Source of the DNA: Pseudomonadota bacterium
GTDB taxonomy: Bacteria; Pseudomonadota; Alphaproteobacteria; Dongiales; Dongiaceae
NCBI GenBank assembly: GCA_016183985.1
Contig: JACPDN010000010.1
Coordinates: 434,001-498,000 of the forward strand
Reading direction: 5' to 3'
DNA length: 64,000 bases
How positions within the stretch are numbered: the stretch's first letter is position 1; each line of letters opens with the position of its first letter. Made by a program: the position numbers and the translations under genes. The notes below the pieces were generated by a model. The model did not search any database, was not told the DNA's origin, and saw only the letters and a list, made by a program, of their open reading frames with translations. Positions 44,312-53,689 of the stretch are shown here, piece by piece.

Positions 44312-45673
44312 ATGAATCTACAAGAACTTAAGCGTAAGTCCCCAGCCGAACTCCTGGAGTTCGCCGAAAGCCTGCAGATCGAAAACGCCAATTCACTCCG
44401 GCGCCAGGACATGCTGTTCGCGATCCTGAAGCAGCTCGCCGATAACGACACCGCGATTTTCGGCGCCGGCGTGCTCGAAATCCTGCAGGATGGCTTCGGC
44501 TTCCTGCGCAGCCCCGAGGCAAACTATCTGCCCGGCCCCGACGATATCTATTGCTCACCCTCCCAGGTGCGCCGCTTCGGTCTGCGGACCGGCGACACGG
44601 TCGAAGGGCAGATCCGCGGCCCCAAGGATGGCGAGCGTTACTTCGCCCTCCTCAAGGTCAACACGATCAATTTCGAGGATCCGGACAAGATCCGGCACCG
44701 CATCAACTTCGACAATTTGACGCCGCTCTACCCGGACGAGAAGCTCAAGATGGAGCTCGAAGGCAAGGGCGACGACAAGATGCCCGAGCCCGAGGCGCTC
44801 CCCAAGGCCGAAGCCGCCCGCACCGTCGAGATGAGCCGCCGTGCCTTGAAGGCGCGCGAGAGCAAGGATCTCAACAAGGTCGACATCACCGGCCGTGTCG
44901 TCGATCTCATCTGCCCGATCGGCAAGGGCCAGCGCGCGTTGGTGGTCGCCCCGCCGCGCACCGGTAAGACGGTGATGCTGCAGAACATCGCCAATTCGAT
45001 CGCCACCAACCATCCGGAGGCCTATCTCATCGTGCTTTTGATCGATGAGCGGCCGGAAGAAGTGACCGACATGTCGCGCTCGGTCAAAGGCGAGGTCGTC
45101 TCCTCGACCTTCGACGAACCGGCAGCCCGCCACGTCCAGGTCGCGGAAATGGTGATCGAGAAGGCCAAGCGTCTGGTCGAGCACAAGCGCGACGTCATCA
45201 TCCTGCTGGATTCGATCACACGTCTCGCCCGCGCCTACAACACCGTCGTGCCATCGTCGGGCAAGGTGCTGACCGGTGGTGTCGACGCCAACGCCCTGCA
45301 GCGCCCGAAGCGCTTCTTTGGTGCCGCGCGCAATATCGAGGAAGGCGGCTCGCTCACCATCATCGCGACCGCGCTCATCGACACCGGCAGCCGCATGGAC
45401 GAAGTCATCTTCGAAGAATTCAAGGGCACCGGTAACTCGGAAATCATCCTCGACCGCAAGCTTTCGGACAAGCGCACCTTCCCGGCGATCGACATCACCA
45501 AGTCGGGCACGCGCAAGGAAGAACTGCTGGTCGATCGCTCGACCCTTTCCAAAATGTGGGTTCTGCGCCGCATCCTGATGCCGATGGGCGTCACCGATGC
45601 GATGGAATTCCTGCTCGACAAGCTGAAGCATTCCAAGACGAATGCCGATTTCTTCCAGTCGATGAACCAGTAA
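44312..45673 (+). CDS. rho: Transcription termination factor Rho
   Basis: Hexameric RNA helicase that ends transcription. 453 residues. The N-terminal OB-fold RNA-binding domain includes [22 protein letters not shown]; the ATPase has Walker [13 protein letters not shown] (213-224), [16 protein letters not shown] and the R-loop block [13 protein letters not shown]. Between the two domains (about 145-192) there is a charged segment, [20 protein letters not shown] and onwards, which accounts for the roughly 34 residues by which it exceeds E. coli Rho (419). Followed by a strong terminator. Confidence 0.97.
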   Translation: MNLQELKRKSPAELLEFAESLQIENANSLRRQDMLFAILKQLADNDTAIFGAGVLEILQDGFGFLRSPEANYLPGPDDIYCSPSQVRRFGLRTGDTVEGQIRGPKDGERYFALLKVNTINFEDPDKIRHRINFDNLTPLYPDEKLKMELEGKGDDKMPEPEALPKAEAARTVEMSRRALKARESKDLNKVDITGRVVDLICPIGKGQRALVVAPPRTGKTVMLQNIANSIATNHPEAYLIVLLIDERPEEVTDMSRSVKGEVVSSTFDEPAARHVQVAEMVIEKAKRLVEHKRDVIILLDSITRLARAYNTVVPSSGKVLTGGVDANALQRPKRFFGAARNIEEGGSLTIIATALIDTGSRMDEVIFEEFKGTGNSEIILDRKLSDKRTFPAIDITKSGTRKEELLVDRSTLSKMWVLRRILMPMGVTDAMEFLLDKLKHSKTNADFFQSMNQ

Positions 45674-45720
45674 CGGAAAGAGCCCGGGCGTCTCCGAGCC
45701 GTTCCACCAAAGTGTGAAAT

Positions 45721-45760
45721 AAGGCCGACGAGCAAATTTGCTGTTCGTCGGCCTTTTTTA
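45721..45760 (+). terminator. Intrinsic terminator of rho
   Basis: An 11-bp perfect stem, AAGGCCGACGA and TCGTCGGCCTT, with a loop holding the palindrome GCAAATTTGC, followed by a run of T's. It starts 48 bases after the rho stop. Confidence 0.9.
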
Positions 45761-45780
45761 TGGAATTCGGTGGTGGTGGA

Positions 45781-45828
45781 TTGACATAGGTGTATATGCT
45801 CCTATATTAAGCGTATATGCACCTATAT
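45781..45828 (+). promoter_or_regulatory. marR promoter with overlapping double operator
   Basis: TTGACA (45781-45786) and TATATT (45803-45808) with a 16-bp spacer form a good promoter. Two operator copies overlap it: TATATGCTCCTATAT (45793-45807) and TATATGCACCTATAT (45814-45828), identical at 14 of 15 positions and 21 bp apart. An inverted pair ATAGGTGTATAT (45786-45797) and ATATGCACCTAT (45815-45826) matches at 11 of 12. The layout suggests autorepression by the MarR protein encoded 15 bases downstream. Confidence 0.7.
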
Positions 45829-45842
45829 GCGAGCCCAAGCAC

Positions 45843-46280
45843 ATGACACCTGAAGCCGCAGCGATATTTGAACAGTGCAACTGCCTGGCGGTTCGCCAGG
45901 CGGCCCGGCACCTGACGCAGTTTTACGATCAGTTCCTTGCATCGTCCGGGCTGCGGACCACCCAGTTCTCGATCCTCGCGAAGCTAAGGGGGTACGGCCC
46001 GCTTTCGATCAACGCGCTGGCCAAAGAGCTCGTGATGGACCGCACGACGCTGGGCCGGAACATGCTGCCCCTGGAACGCGAAGGCCTCATCGAGATCGCC
46101 TCGAGTGCGACGGACCGCCGAACCAAGGAGCTGCGCCTCACCGAGGCCGGGGTGGAGCGCCTGCGTGCCGCGGCCCCTGGCTGGATCGACGCCCAGTCGC
46201 GCTTTGAGCAAGCCTTCGGCCGCAAACGGTCGTCGGCGCTTCGTGCCTTGCTCGGCGAGGTCGTGGCTTCCGAGATGTGA
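45843..46280 (+). CDS. MarR-family transcriptional regulator
   Basis: 145 residues from the ATG at 45843, the first start downstream of the promoter. The winged HTH lies at about 50-110: LSINALAKELVMDRTTLGRNMLPLEREGLIE followed by the wing DRRTKELRLTEAG. CNCLAVRQAARHLTQFYD at the N-terminus has two closely spaced cysteines, which may allow redox control. Likely repressor of itself and of the SDR-adaptor-RND genes that follow on the same strand. Confidence 0.9.
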   Translation: MTPEAAAIFEQCNCLAVRQAARHLTQFYDQFLASSGLRTTQFSILAKLRGYGPLSINALAKELVMDRTTLGRNMLPLEREGLIEIASSATDRRTKELRLTEAGVERLRAAAPGWIDAQSRFEQAFGRKRSSALRALLGEVVASEM

Positions 46281-46344
46281 GCCACTTTCGTCGCCGGATC
46301 GACACTGAGAATTGGCGCGCGGGCGCCCTAACTTCGGAGAAGTC

Positions 46345-47160
46345 ATGAACGCGCATTCCGCAAAAACGGCGATTGTTACCGGTGCATCCAGCGGGATCGG
46401 TCGGGCCACCGCCGAGGCCTTGGTCCGCGCCGGATTTACAGTCTTCGGCACAAGCCGCCGAGCGCACGACAACGGCCCTCGCGGCGTCACCATGATGATA
46501 TGCGATGTCACCGACCAAGCGGCGGTCGCTGCCCTGGTCTCGACGGTGCAGGAGCGGGCCGGACATATCGATGTTCTGGTCAACAATGCCGGCATCGGTC
46601 TGGTAGGCGGCGCAGAGGAATCCTCGATCAGCCAGGTTCGGGCCCTGTTCGACGTCAATCTGTTCGGCGTAATACGCCTAACAAACGCGGTTCTGCCGTC
46701 GATGCGGCAGCGCGGACACGGCCGCATCATCAACATCAGCTCGATCCTTGGCCTCATACCAGCACCTTATTCCGCGCATTATTCGGCGACCAAGCATGCG
46801 CTCGAAGGGTATTCGGAATCGCTCGACCACGAGACCCGCGCCTTCAATGTCCGTGTCTCCCTCATCGAGCCCGCCTATATGCGCGGCGTCTTCGAGCAGA
46901 ACGCTCTCGGCCCGGATTCGGCGGTGCAGGACTACGACCAGGCCCGGACCCGCGCCCGCAAGCATGAGCGGGATGCGGCAAGTGTCGCCGAACCGCCGGA
47001 AGTGGTGGCGGAGGCGGTCGTCCTGGCCGCGACCGCGGCGCGCCCGCGGCAGCGCTATACCGCCGGCAAGCTTGCACGGAAAGTCAGCATGCTGCGCCGG
47101 TTCGTGCCCGCACATGCATTCGACAAGAGCCTGCGCAAGCAGATGGGCCTGCCTGTGTGA
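46345..47160 (+). CDS. Short-chain dehydrogenase/reductase
   Basis: A 271-residue classical SDR. The cofactor loop TGASSGIG is at 12-19, NNAG at 80-83, and the catalytic Tyr-Lys is Y146-x3-K150 (HYSATKHA) with Ser in ISSILG. SRR after the second strand favours NADPH. The start at 46345 has CGGAGA upstream. It lies between the MarR gene and the efflux genes and probably belongs to the same induced operon, perhaps modifying the compound that is exported. The substrate is unknown. Confidence 0.88.
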   Translation: MNAHSAKTAIVTGASSGIGRATAEALVRAGFTVFGTSRRAHDNGPRGVTMMICDVTDQAAVAALVSTVQERAGHIDVLVNNAGIGLVGGAEESSISQVRALFDVNLFGVIRLTNAVLPSMRQRGHGRIINISSILGLIPAPYSAHYSATKHALEGYSESLDHETRAFNVRVSLIEPAYMRGVFEQNALGPDSAVQDYDQARTRARKHERDAASVAEPPEVVAEAVVLAATAARPRQRYTAGKLARKVSMLRRFVPAHAFDKSLRKQMGLPV

Positions 47161-47222
47161 CTCGCCGTGCGGTCGACACGCCGCCAACTGACGATTGAGG
47201 CCAATTGAGGATTGAACAGCTC

Positions 47223-48332
47223 ATGCTGAGGACGCCCGAACATTCACGGGAACTTGCCGCGCGAGGCCGTCTGGTCCTTGGTGCTGCCGTCGCCATCTTT
47301 GTCGCCGGCTGCGAACAACCGGCATCGGCACCCGAAGCCAGCGAAACACGCGTGCGGCTTGTCTCCGCGGCACCGGCCGCGCCCCAGGCGAGAGCCTTCA
47401 CCGGCACTGTCGCTGCCCGGGTCCAAAGCGATTTGGGTTTCCGGATCAGCGGCAAGATCATTGAACGCCTGGTGGATACCGGACAAATGATCCAAGCCGG
47501 AACGCCGCTCTATCGGATCGATCCGACCGATTACGACCACGTCATCGCCGCCCAGCGCGGCAATGTCGCCGCCGCCAAGGCGCGGCACATTCAGGCCACA
47601 GCGGATGAAAAGCGCTATCGCGACCTGCTGCCGACCCGTGCCGTCTCAGCCTCGGACTACGATGCGGCCAAGGCTGCGGCAGACAGTGCGCGCGCCCTGC
47701 TGGACGCGGCGCAAGCCCAGCTGCAGGTTGCGCTGGATGACAGGCAATACACGACCCTTGTCGCCGACGCCGATGGTACCGTGGTGGAGGCGCTGGCCGA
47801 GCCTGGCCAGGTGGTGAGTGCCGGGCAGATCGTTGCGCGCATCGCACATACGGGCCCGCGCGAGGCGTCGATAAGCTTGCCCGAAACCATACGGCCGACG
47901 ATCGGGTCGGTTGCGCAGGCCCTGCTCTATGGCCGCGACGACCGCCGGCCGGCGCATCTACGGCAGCTCTCGGATTCCGCAGATCCACAAACCAGAACCT
48001 ATGAGGCGCGTTATGTCCTCGACGGCGACGCCGCGGGGGCGCCGCTGGGCGCTACCGTGACAATCCTTCTCCCCAACGACGCCTCCGCTCAGGAGACGTC
48101 CGTGCCGCTCGGCGCCCTGACCGACGAAGGCCAGGGCGCGGGCGTCTGGGTCTTCGACGGCAAGACCTCCACGGTGCATTTCCGGCCAGTACGGATCGAT
48201 CAGCTCGGTGCCGAGACCGCTATTCTGAGCCAGGGGCTTTCGGTCGGAGAGCAGATCGTCGCTCTTGGCGCGCATCTGTTGCATGACGGGCAGCAGATCC
48301 GCGTCAACGATGCCCAGGCGAGCCTGCCATGA
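47223..48332 (+). CDS. RND efflux periplasmic adaptor (HlyD/MFP family)
   Basis: A 369-residue membrane-fusion protein that links an RND pump to the outer membrane. The signal peptide ends in the lipobox FVAGC, so it is a lipoprotein of the inner membrane. Barrel-sandwich halves flank a helical hairpin (DYDHVIAAQRGNVAAAKARH to ALLDAAQAQLQVALDD); TLVADADGTVVEALAEPGQVV is the lipoyl-like half. The ATG at 47223 is used; a TTG at 47205 would add six residues. Its stop overlaps the pump start (ATGA). Confidence 0.9.
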   Translation: MLRTPEHSRELAARGRLVLGAAVAIFVAGCEQPASAPEASETRVRLVSAAPAAPQARAFTGTVAARVQSDLGFRISGKIIERLVDTGQMIQAGTPLYRIDPTDYDHVIAAQRGNVAAAKARHIQATADEKRYRDLLPTRAVSASDYDAAKAAADSARALLDAAQAQLQVALDDRQYTTLVADADGTVVEALAEPGQVVSAGQIVARIAHTGPREASISLPETIRPTIGSVAQALLYGRDDRRPAHLRQLSDSADPQTRTYEARYVLDGDAAGAPLGATVTILLPNDASAQETSVPLGALTDEGQGAGVWVFDGKTSTVHFRPVRIDQLGAETAILSQGLSVGEQIVALGAHLLHDGQQIRVNDAQASLP

Positions 48333-51300
48333 GCCGGTTCAATCTCTCGGCCCTGGCTGTCCGGGAACGCGCGATCACGTTGTTCCTGTTGATCGCCATC
48401 AGCGCCGCTGGCGCCTTTGCCTTCCTGCAGCTCGGCCGCGCCGAGGATCCGGCATTTACGATCAAGGTGCTTACAGTAACCGCCGCCTGGCCGGGTGCCA
48501 CTGCCGAAGAGATGCAGAACCTGGTCGCCGAACCGCTGGAAAAGCGCCTTCAGGAATTGCGTTGGTATGATCGGGTGGAGAGCTTCACCCGGCCGGGCCT
48601 GGCCTTCCTGACGCTATCTCTCCAAGATAAGACGCCGCCTTCTGCAGTCGAGGACGAGTTCTATCAGGCGCGAAAGAAACTCGGCGACGAGGCACGCAAC
48701 TTGCCTGGGGGCGTGCTGGGCCCGTTCATCAACGATGAATATTCGGATGTACAGTTTGCACTCTACGCGCTCAAGGCACGGGGCATGCCGCCGCGGCAAC
48801 TGACGCGGGAAGCCGAATCCCTGCGCCAGCGCCTGCTGCATGTCCCTGGGGTGAAGAAGGTCGACCTCGTCGGAGAACGGCCGGAACGCATCTTTGTGGA
48901 GTTCTCATACGCCCGGCTGGCAAATCTCGGGATCAATGCCCGACAGATCTTCGAGGGACTGCAACGCCAGAACGTCGTGACGCCCGCCGGCTCGATCAAC
49001 ACCAACGGTCCGCAGGTCTTCATCCGCGTCGATGGCGGCTATGACGAACTGCAGAAAATTGCCGACACGCCCATCACCGCCGCTGGGCGGACGCTCAAAT
49101 TGTCGGATATCGCCGACGTGCGGCGCGGCTACGAGGATCCCGCAACCTTCCTGATCCAGCATGAGGGCGAGCCGGCGATGGTTCTCGGCGTCGTCATGAA
49201 GGAAGGGTGGAACGCCCTCGACCTCGGCAAGGCCCTTGACGCACAAGAGCGCCAGATAGCGGCGGAGCTGCCGGCCGGGCTTTCGTTCACCAAGATCAGT
49301 GACCAAGCGGTGAACGTCACAGAGGCCGTCGACGAGTTCATGATCAAGTTCTTCGTGGCCTTGGGCGTTATCATGGTGGTGAGCCTGATCAGCCTCGGCT
49401 GGCGCGTGGGGATCGTGGTGGCTGCCGCCGTGCCGCTGACCTTGGCGGCGGTATTCGTGGTCATGCTTGTCACCGACCGGGTGTTCGACCGCATCACCCT
49501 TGGCGCCCTCATCATTTCACTGGGACTCCTGGTCGACGACGCCATCATCGCCATTGAGGTCATGGTAGTGAAAATGGAGGAGGGCTGGGATAGGATCAAG
49601 GCAGCCGCCTATGCCTGGAGCCATACCGCCGCGCCGATGCTCTCGGGGACGTTGGTCACGATCATCGGCTTCACGCCGGTCGGCTTTGCCCGATCGACTG
49701 CGGGAGAGTACGCCGGCAACATCTTCTGGATCGTCGGCTTTGCCCTGATCATGTCCTGGATCGTCGCGGTCGTCTTTACGCCGTATCTGGGCGTGAAGCT
49801 GCTGCCCGACATCAAGCCCATCGCGGGTGGTCATGAAGCGATCTATGCCACGCCGCGGTACGAAAGGTTCCGGCGGCTGGTCACATGGGCGGTGAACCAT
49901 AAGTTCTGGGTCGCCGGCGCCGTTATCGTCGCCTTCATGTCGGCCGGTGCCGGCATGGGGCTTGTCAAACAGCAGTTCTTCCCCGCCTCCGACCGTCCGG
50001 AAGTGCTGGTCGAAGTGCAGATGCCAGAAGGGACTGGCATCGATGCCACGACCGCCGCGGTGAAGAAGCTGGAAGGCTGGCTGAAGCAGCAGCCGGAGGC
50101 GAAGATCGTCACCGCCTATATCGGCCAGGGCGCACCGCGCTTCTTCTTCTCCTACAATCCGGAGCTCCCCGACTCATCTTTTGCCAAGGTGATCGTGCTC
50201 ACCCCCGATGCCACGGCACGCGAGCACCTCAAGCTCAGGCTTCGTGCGCAGGTGGCCGATGGATTGGTGCCGGAAGGGCGGGTGCGGGTGACACAGCTCG
50301 TCTTTGGTCCCTATTCGCACTTCCCGGTTACGTTCAGGGTCATGGGCCCGGATCCGGCCAAGCTTCGCGAGATCGCGAAGGATGTGCAGGCGGTGATGCG
50401 TGCCAACCCCAATACCCGGCAGGTCAATCAGGATTGGGGCGAACGGGCACCCACCGCACATTTCGTCCTCGACCAGGATCGGCTGCGCTCGATCGGCCTG
50501 ACGTCGTCGGATGTGGCTCAGCAGCTGCAATTTCTCCTCACCGGCGTGCCGGTTACCCAGCTGCGCGAAGACATCCGCACTGTCGAGATCATGGCGCGAA
50601 GCGCCGGCCCGGAAAGGCTCGATCCCGCTCAGTTCGGCGACCTGACCTTGACCAGCCAGGACGGCCGCATCGTGCCGCTGAGCCAGATCGGCCGCATCGA
50701 GATCCGACCGGAGGATCCGGTATTGCGGCGGCGGGATCGCACACCGACAATTACAGTCCAATCGGACATCGACGAAAGACTGCAGCCGCCGGAAGTCTCC
50801 CTGGAAATCGAGGCAGCTCTGAAACCGATCATTGAAAGCCTGCCATCGGGATATCGCATTGAAATGGGCGGCAACATTGAGGATGCCGGCAAAGCGAACA
50901 GCGCACTTGCGCCGGTCTTTCCCGTCATGATCGCCTTGACCCTGCTTGTGCTCGTCATTCAAACCCGGTCGCTTTCCGCGATGACAATGGTCTTCCTGAC
51001 CGCACCCCTCGGCCTGATCGGGACGGTTCCGATCCTGCTGCTGTTCCATCAACCGTTCGGCTTCAACGCCATTCTCGGCTTGATCGGCTTGTCGGGCATC
51101 CTGATGCGCAACACGCTGATTCTGATCGGGCAGATCCAGACCAATCGAGAAGAGGGCCTTGACCCTTATCGCGCCGTGATCGAGGCCACCGTGCAGCGTG
51201 CACGACCCGTTGTCTTGACGGCACTTGCGGCCATTCTCGCCTTCATACCGCTGACGCAATCCGTCTTCTGGGGCTCCATGGCCTACACGCTTATCGGTGG

Positions 51301-51430
51301 AACCGCCGTTGGGACAGCGTTGATCCTGCTGTTTCTCCCAGCGCTGTATGCGATCTGGTTCCGCGTGCGCCCGGCAGCTACGGTCGAAAGTGCCCCGGTC
51401 GAGAACCGAATGCAGGTTGCTGCCCAGTAG
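48329..51430 (+). CDS. RND-family efflux pump permease (AcrB type)
   Basis: A 1033-residue proton-driven inner-membrane transporter of the HAE1 or closely related RND group. There is one N-terminal helix (15-35), a large periplasmic loop, then a six-helix block around 335-500 containing LGLLVDDAIIAIEVM (the proton-relay Asp pair), a second periplasmic loop, and a second block at 865-1020. No outer-membrane channel gene is nearby. Translationally coupled to the adaptor. The MarR regulator upstream implies induction by a small hydrophobic compound. Confidence 0.94.
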   Translation: MSRFNLSALAVRERAITLFLLIAISAAGAFAFLQLGRAEDPAFTIKVLTVTAAWPGATAEEMQNLVAEPLEKRLQELRWYDRVESFTRPGLAFLTLSLQDKTPPSAVEDEFYQARKKLGDEARNLPGGVLGPFINDEYSDVQFALYALKARGMPPRQLTREAESLRQRLLHVPGVKKVDLVGERPERIFVEFSYARLANLGINARQIFEGLQRQNVVTPAGSINTNGPQVFIRVDGGYDELQKIADTPITAAGRTLKLSDIADVRRGYEDPATFLIQHEGEPAMVLGVVMKEGWNALDLGKALDAQERQIAAELPAGLSFTKISDQAVNVTEAVDEFMIKFFVALGVIMVVSLISLGWRVGIVVAAAVPLTLAAVFVVMLVTDRVFDRITLGALIISLGLLVDDAIIAIEVMVVKMEEGWDRIKAAAYAWSHTAAPMLSGTLVTIIGFTPVGFARSTAGEYAGNIFWIVGFALIMSWIVAVVFTPYLGVKLLPDIKPIAGGHEAIYATPRYERFRRLVTWAVNHKFWVAGAVIVAFMSAGAGMGLVKQQFFPASDRPEVLVEVQMPEGTGIDATTAAVKKLEGWLKQQPEAKIVTAYIGQGAPRFFFSYNPELPDSSFAKVIVLTPDATAREHLKLRLRAQVADGLVPEGRVRVTQLVFGPYSHFPVTFRVMGPDPAKLREIAKDVQAVMRANPNTRQVNQDWGERAPTAHFVLDQDRLRSIGLTSSDVAQQLQFLLTGVPVTQLREDIRTVEIMARSAGPERLDPAQFGDLTLTSQDGRIVPLSQIGRIEIRPEDPVLRRRDRTPTITVQSDIDERLQPPEVSLEIEAALKPIIESLPSGYRIEMGGNIEDAGKANSALAPVFPVMIALTLLVLVIQTRSLSAMTMVFLTAPLGLIGTVPILLLFHQPFGFNAILGLIGLSGILMRNTLILIGQIQTNREEGLDPYRAVIEATVQRARPVVLTALAAILAFIPLTQSVFWGSMAYTLIGGTAVGTALILLFLPALYAIWFRVRPAATVESAPVENRMQVAAQ

Positions 51431-51628
51431 CTGGGGCCTGACCAAGTCGAGTAGGCCGCGCGAATTCGAGACACATCTTGTGGTATGTCGCAGGCTTAGG
51501 CTGCGACATTCGCGCGGCCCATGAAGAAATATCGGCTGTTTTAACAGATGTTAAACTATCTGCCCCGATAGTTTGAGGTGCGAGCCAAGGGGAAGTTGGC
51601 CCGTCCGCTCCTTCGGGGATCTCATGTC

Positions 51629-52141
51629 ATGGCGCTTCGTGCGGCCGCTACGCTTGCGTTTCTCATGTTTGCCGGTCTTGTGCCGGCGGCCGCAGTGGAG
51701 CCGTTGCCGGCGCCGACGGGGCCGGTGATCCTGGTGCTGGACGGCAAGCTCGACACCCATAACACCAGCGACGGCAAGGCCGCATTCGATCTTGCCATGC
51801 TGCAGGCCCTGCCGAAGACCAGCTTCGCGACGACGACCATCTGGACCGACGGCATGCAGAGCTTCGAGGGCGTGAAGATCGCCGATCTGCTGGCGCGCCT
51901 CGATGCCAAGCCCGCCGAAATCAACGCCCTTGCCAGCAATGATTACGAGATCCGCTTTCCCACCGGCGACGCGGTGGCGCATGGCGCCATCATCGCTTAT
52001 GCGCAGAACGGTGCTGCCATTCCGCGCAACGACAAGGGGCCGCTCTGGATCGTCTATCCTTACGATCAGGAGGCCGAGCTTTCCAATGAACGGTTCCTCA
52101 GCCAGTCGGTATGGAGCCTCGATCATATGACGTTGTACTGA
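51629..52141 (+). CDS. Exported molybdopterin-oxidoreductase-fold protein lacking Cys
   Basis: A 170-residue protein with a signal peptide ([20 protein letters not shown], cleavage after AAA near residue 23). The mature part, from [14 protein letters not shown] through [28 protein letters not shown] to [10 protein letters not shown], follows the sulfite-oxidase/YedY-like molybdopterin fold but is short and contains no cysteine, so it lacks the Cys that would bind molybdenum. Its stop is two bases from the start of a histidine kinase gene. A periplasmic sensing partner for that kinase is the simplest reading. Confidence 0.78.
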   Translation: MALRAAATLAFLMFAGLVPAAAVEPLPAPTGPVILVLDGKLDTHNTSDGKAAFDLAMLQALPKTSFATTTIWTDGMQSFEGVKIADLLARLDAKPAEINALASNDYEIRFPTGDAVAHGAIIAYAQNGAAIPRNDKGPLWIVYPYDQEAELSNERFLSQSVWSLDHMTLY

Positions 52142-52143
52142 CC

Positions 52144-53562
52144 ATGCCGATTGCCGGCACATCGAGGCCCGCCATCTGGCGCCGTGCCATTACCACGGTC
52201 TTCGCCGTGCTGGTCTGTGCCTTGCTGCTCGCCTTGTTTTTCCTGCGTTACGACGTCTCGCAGCATTTCGACCGCATGCGCCGCGCCACGGCCAGCGCCC
52301 TTGTCTGGACCACGGCGCAATTCGAGGTCGACGCAGCGCGCTTCGCAACGAGCTTTGCCACCATGCATGGCGCCGACCCAACCTTGCTGTCGCCCGATGT
52401 CCTGCGCCGCTGGCACGCGCTGCAAACGCGCTACCGCGTGCTCACCGCCGGCGTGGTCTATCAGGAGCTGCAGGGCAACCCCAACACGGCTGAGATGCTG
52501 CCGGGCCTTGCCAACGATCTCGCCGGGCTTGGCGACCTGCTGGAAGGGCCGACAGCGCGGCCGCTCGAACACTATGACGCAATCATCGCCCTTACCGCCG
52601 AACTGCAGGTAACTGCGCATCGCCTGGCGGTGCTGACCAATACCAATGCCGCGGCCAAGGATGAGCGGGCGCGTGAATCGCTGGCAGCCCTCATCGACCG
52701 GCTGGCACTGGTGCGCTTGGCGCTCGGTATCGTGCTGGCGCTCGGCATGGTCGTTCTGTTCCTGCAGCAGCGCCGCCTGAAGCGCCTGGCCAAGGAGCTG
52801 GTGCGCGCCAAGTTCCAGGCCGAGGAAGCCAATCGCGCCAAGACCGATTTCCTGGCGCATATGAGTCATGAATTCCGCACGCCGCTCAACGCCATCATCG
52901 GCTTTTCGGATCTGATGAAGGCCGAGGTCTACGGTCCGGTCGCCCCGGCGCGCTACAAGGATTACGTCGGCGATATCTCCGATGCCGGCATGCATCTTCT
53001 GGGCCTCATCGACAAGGTGCTGGATGTCGCCAAGATCGAGGCCGGCAAGGTCGAGCCGCGGCCGCAGCCGGTCGACATTCCAGATCTCCTGAAGACCTGC
53101 GCCGCTCAAATCCAGCAGCCCCTGGACGCGCGCCGGTTGACGCTGAGCATGCAGCTCCCTGCGGAACTGCCGACGGTGGTTGCCGACCCGCAACACTTAC
53201 GGCAGATCATGCTGAACCTGCTCAGCAATGCCGTGAAGTTCACCCTGGCCGGCGGTGAGGTCAGCATCGGCGCCGGCTGCATTGCCGCCAATGACGATGC
53301 GAATAAGGGTGGGGCGCCGGGTATCGAGATCTGGGTCCGGGATACCGGGATCGGCATCGCCCCCGCGGACATCGCCAAGGCTCTTTCACCCTTCGGGCAG
53401 GTGCGCACCAATGCCACCACCGCCCAGCAGGGCACGGGGCTCGGCCTGCCTATCACCAAATCGCTCACCGAGCTCAATGGCGGGCGTTTTGAGATCGAAA
53501 GCGCCCCCGGCAAGGGTACCAGGGTCAGCATTCATTTCCCGGCCGAGAAGCTCGCGGCCTGA
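52144..53562 (+). CDS. Membrane sensor histidine kinase
   Basis: A 472-residue kinase. TM1 is at about 15-34 and TM2 at 188-207, enclosing a mostly helical periplasmic domain of about 150 residues. A short coiled coil leads to HisKA with H242 ([10 protein letters not shown]), then HATPase ([26 protein letters not shown]). Start at the ATG at 52144, two bases after the molybdopterin-fold gene stop, so the two are one operon and probably one signalling unit. No response regulator is adjacent. Confidence 0.9.
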   Translation: MPIAGTSRPAIWRRAITTVFAVLVCALLLALFFLRYDVSQHFDRMRRATASALVWTTAQFEVDAARFATSFATMHGADPTLLSPDVLRRWHALQTRYRVLTAGVVYQELQGNPNTAEMLPGLANDLAGLGDLLEGPTARPLEHYDAIIALTAELQVTAHRLAVLTNTNAAAKDERARESLAALIDRLALVRLALGIVLALGMVVLFLQQRRLKRLAKELVRAKFQAEEANRAKTDFLAHMSHEFRTPLNAIIGFSDLMKAEVYGPVAPARYKDYVGDISDAGMHLLGLIDKVLDVAKIEAGKVEPRPQPVDIPDLLKTCAAQIQQPLDARRLTLSMQLPAELPTVVADPQHLRQIMLNLLSNAVKFTLAGGEVSIGAGCIAANDDANKGGAPGIEIWVRDTGIGIAPADIAKALSPFGQVRTNATTAQQGTGLGLPITKSLTELNGGRFEIESAPGKGTRVSIHFPAEKLAA

Positions 53563-53689
53563 TATTCCCGCCAGTAACCGGTCCTTTCGTCTATCACATT
53601 GCCGCGTTTGACATTTTTTGACGGAACATTAACCTAATCCGGCACACGATCATGGTCCGCGCTTGGGCTCTCAGGAGGGCACCGGATCG

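Noticed and set aside
44046-44315. Small open frame of 89 codons ahead of rho
   Set aside because: It begins at a TTG that is part of a TTGACT sequence, has no ribosome site, and has no recognisable protein features.
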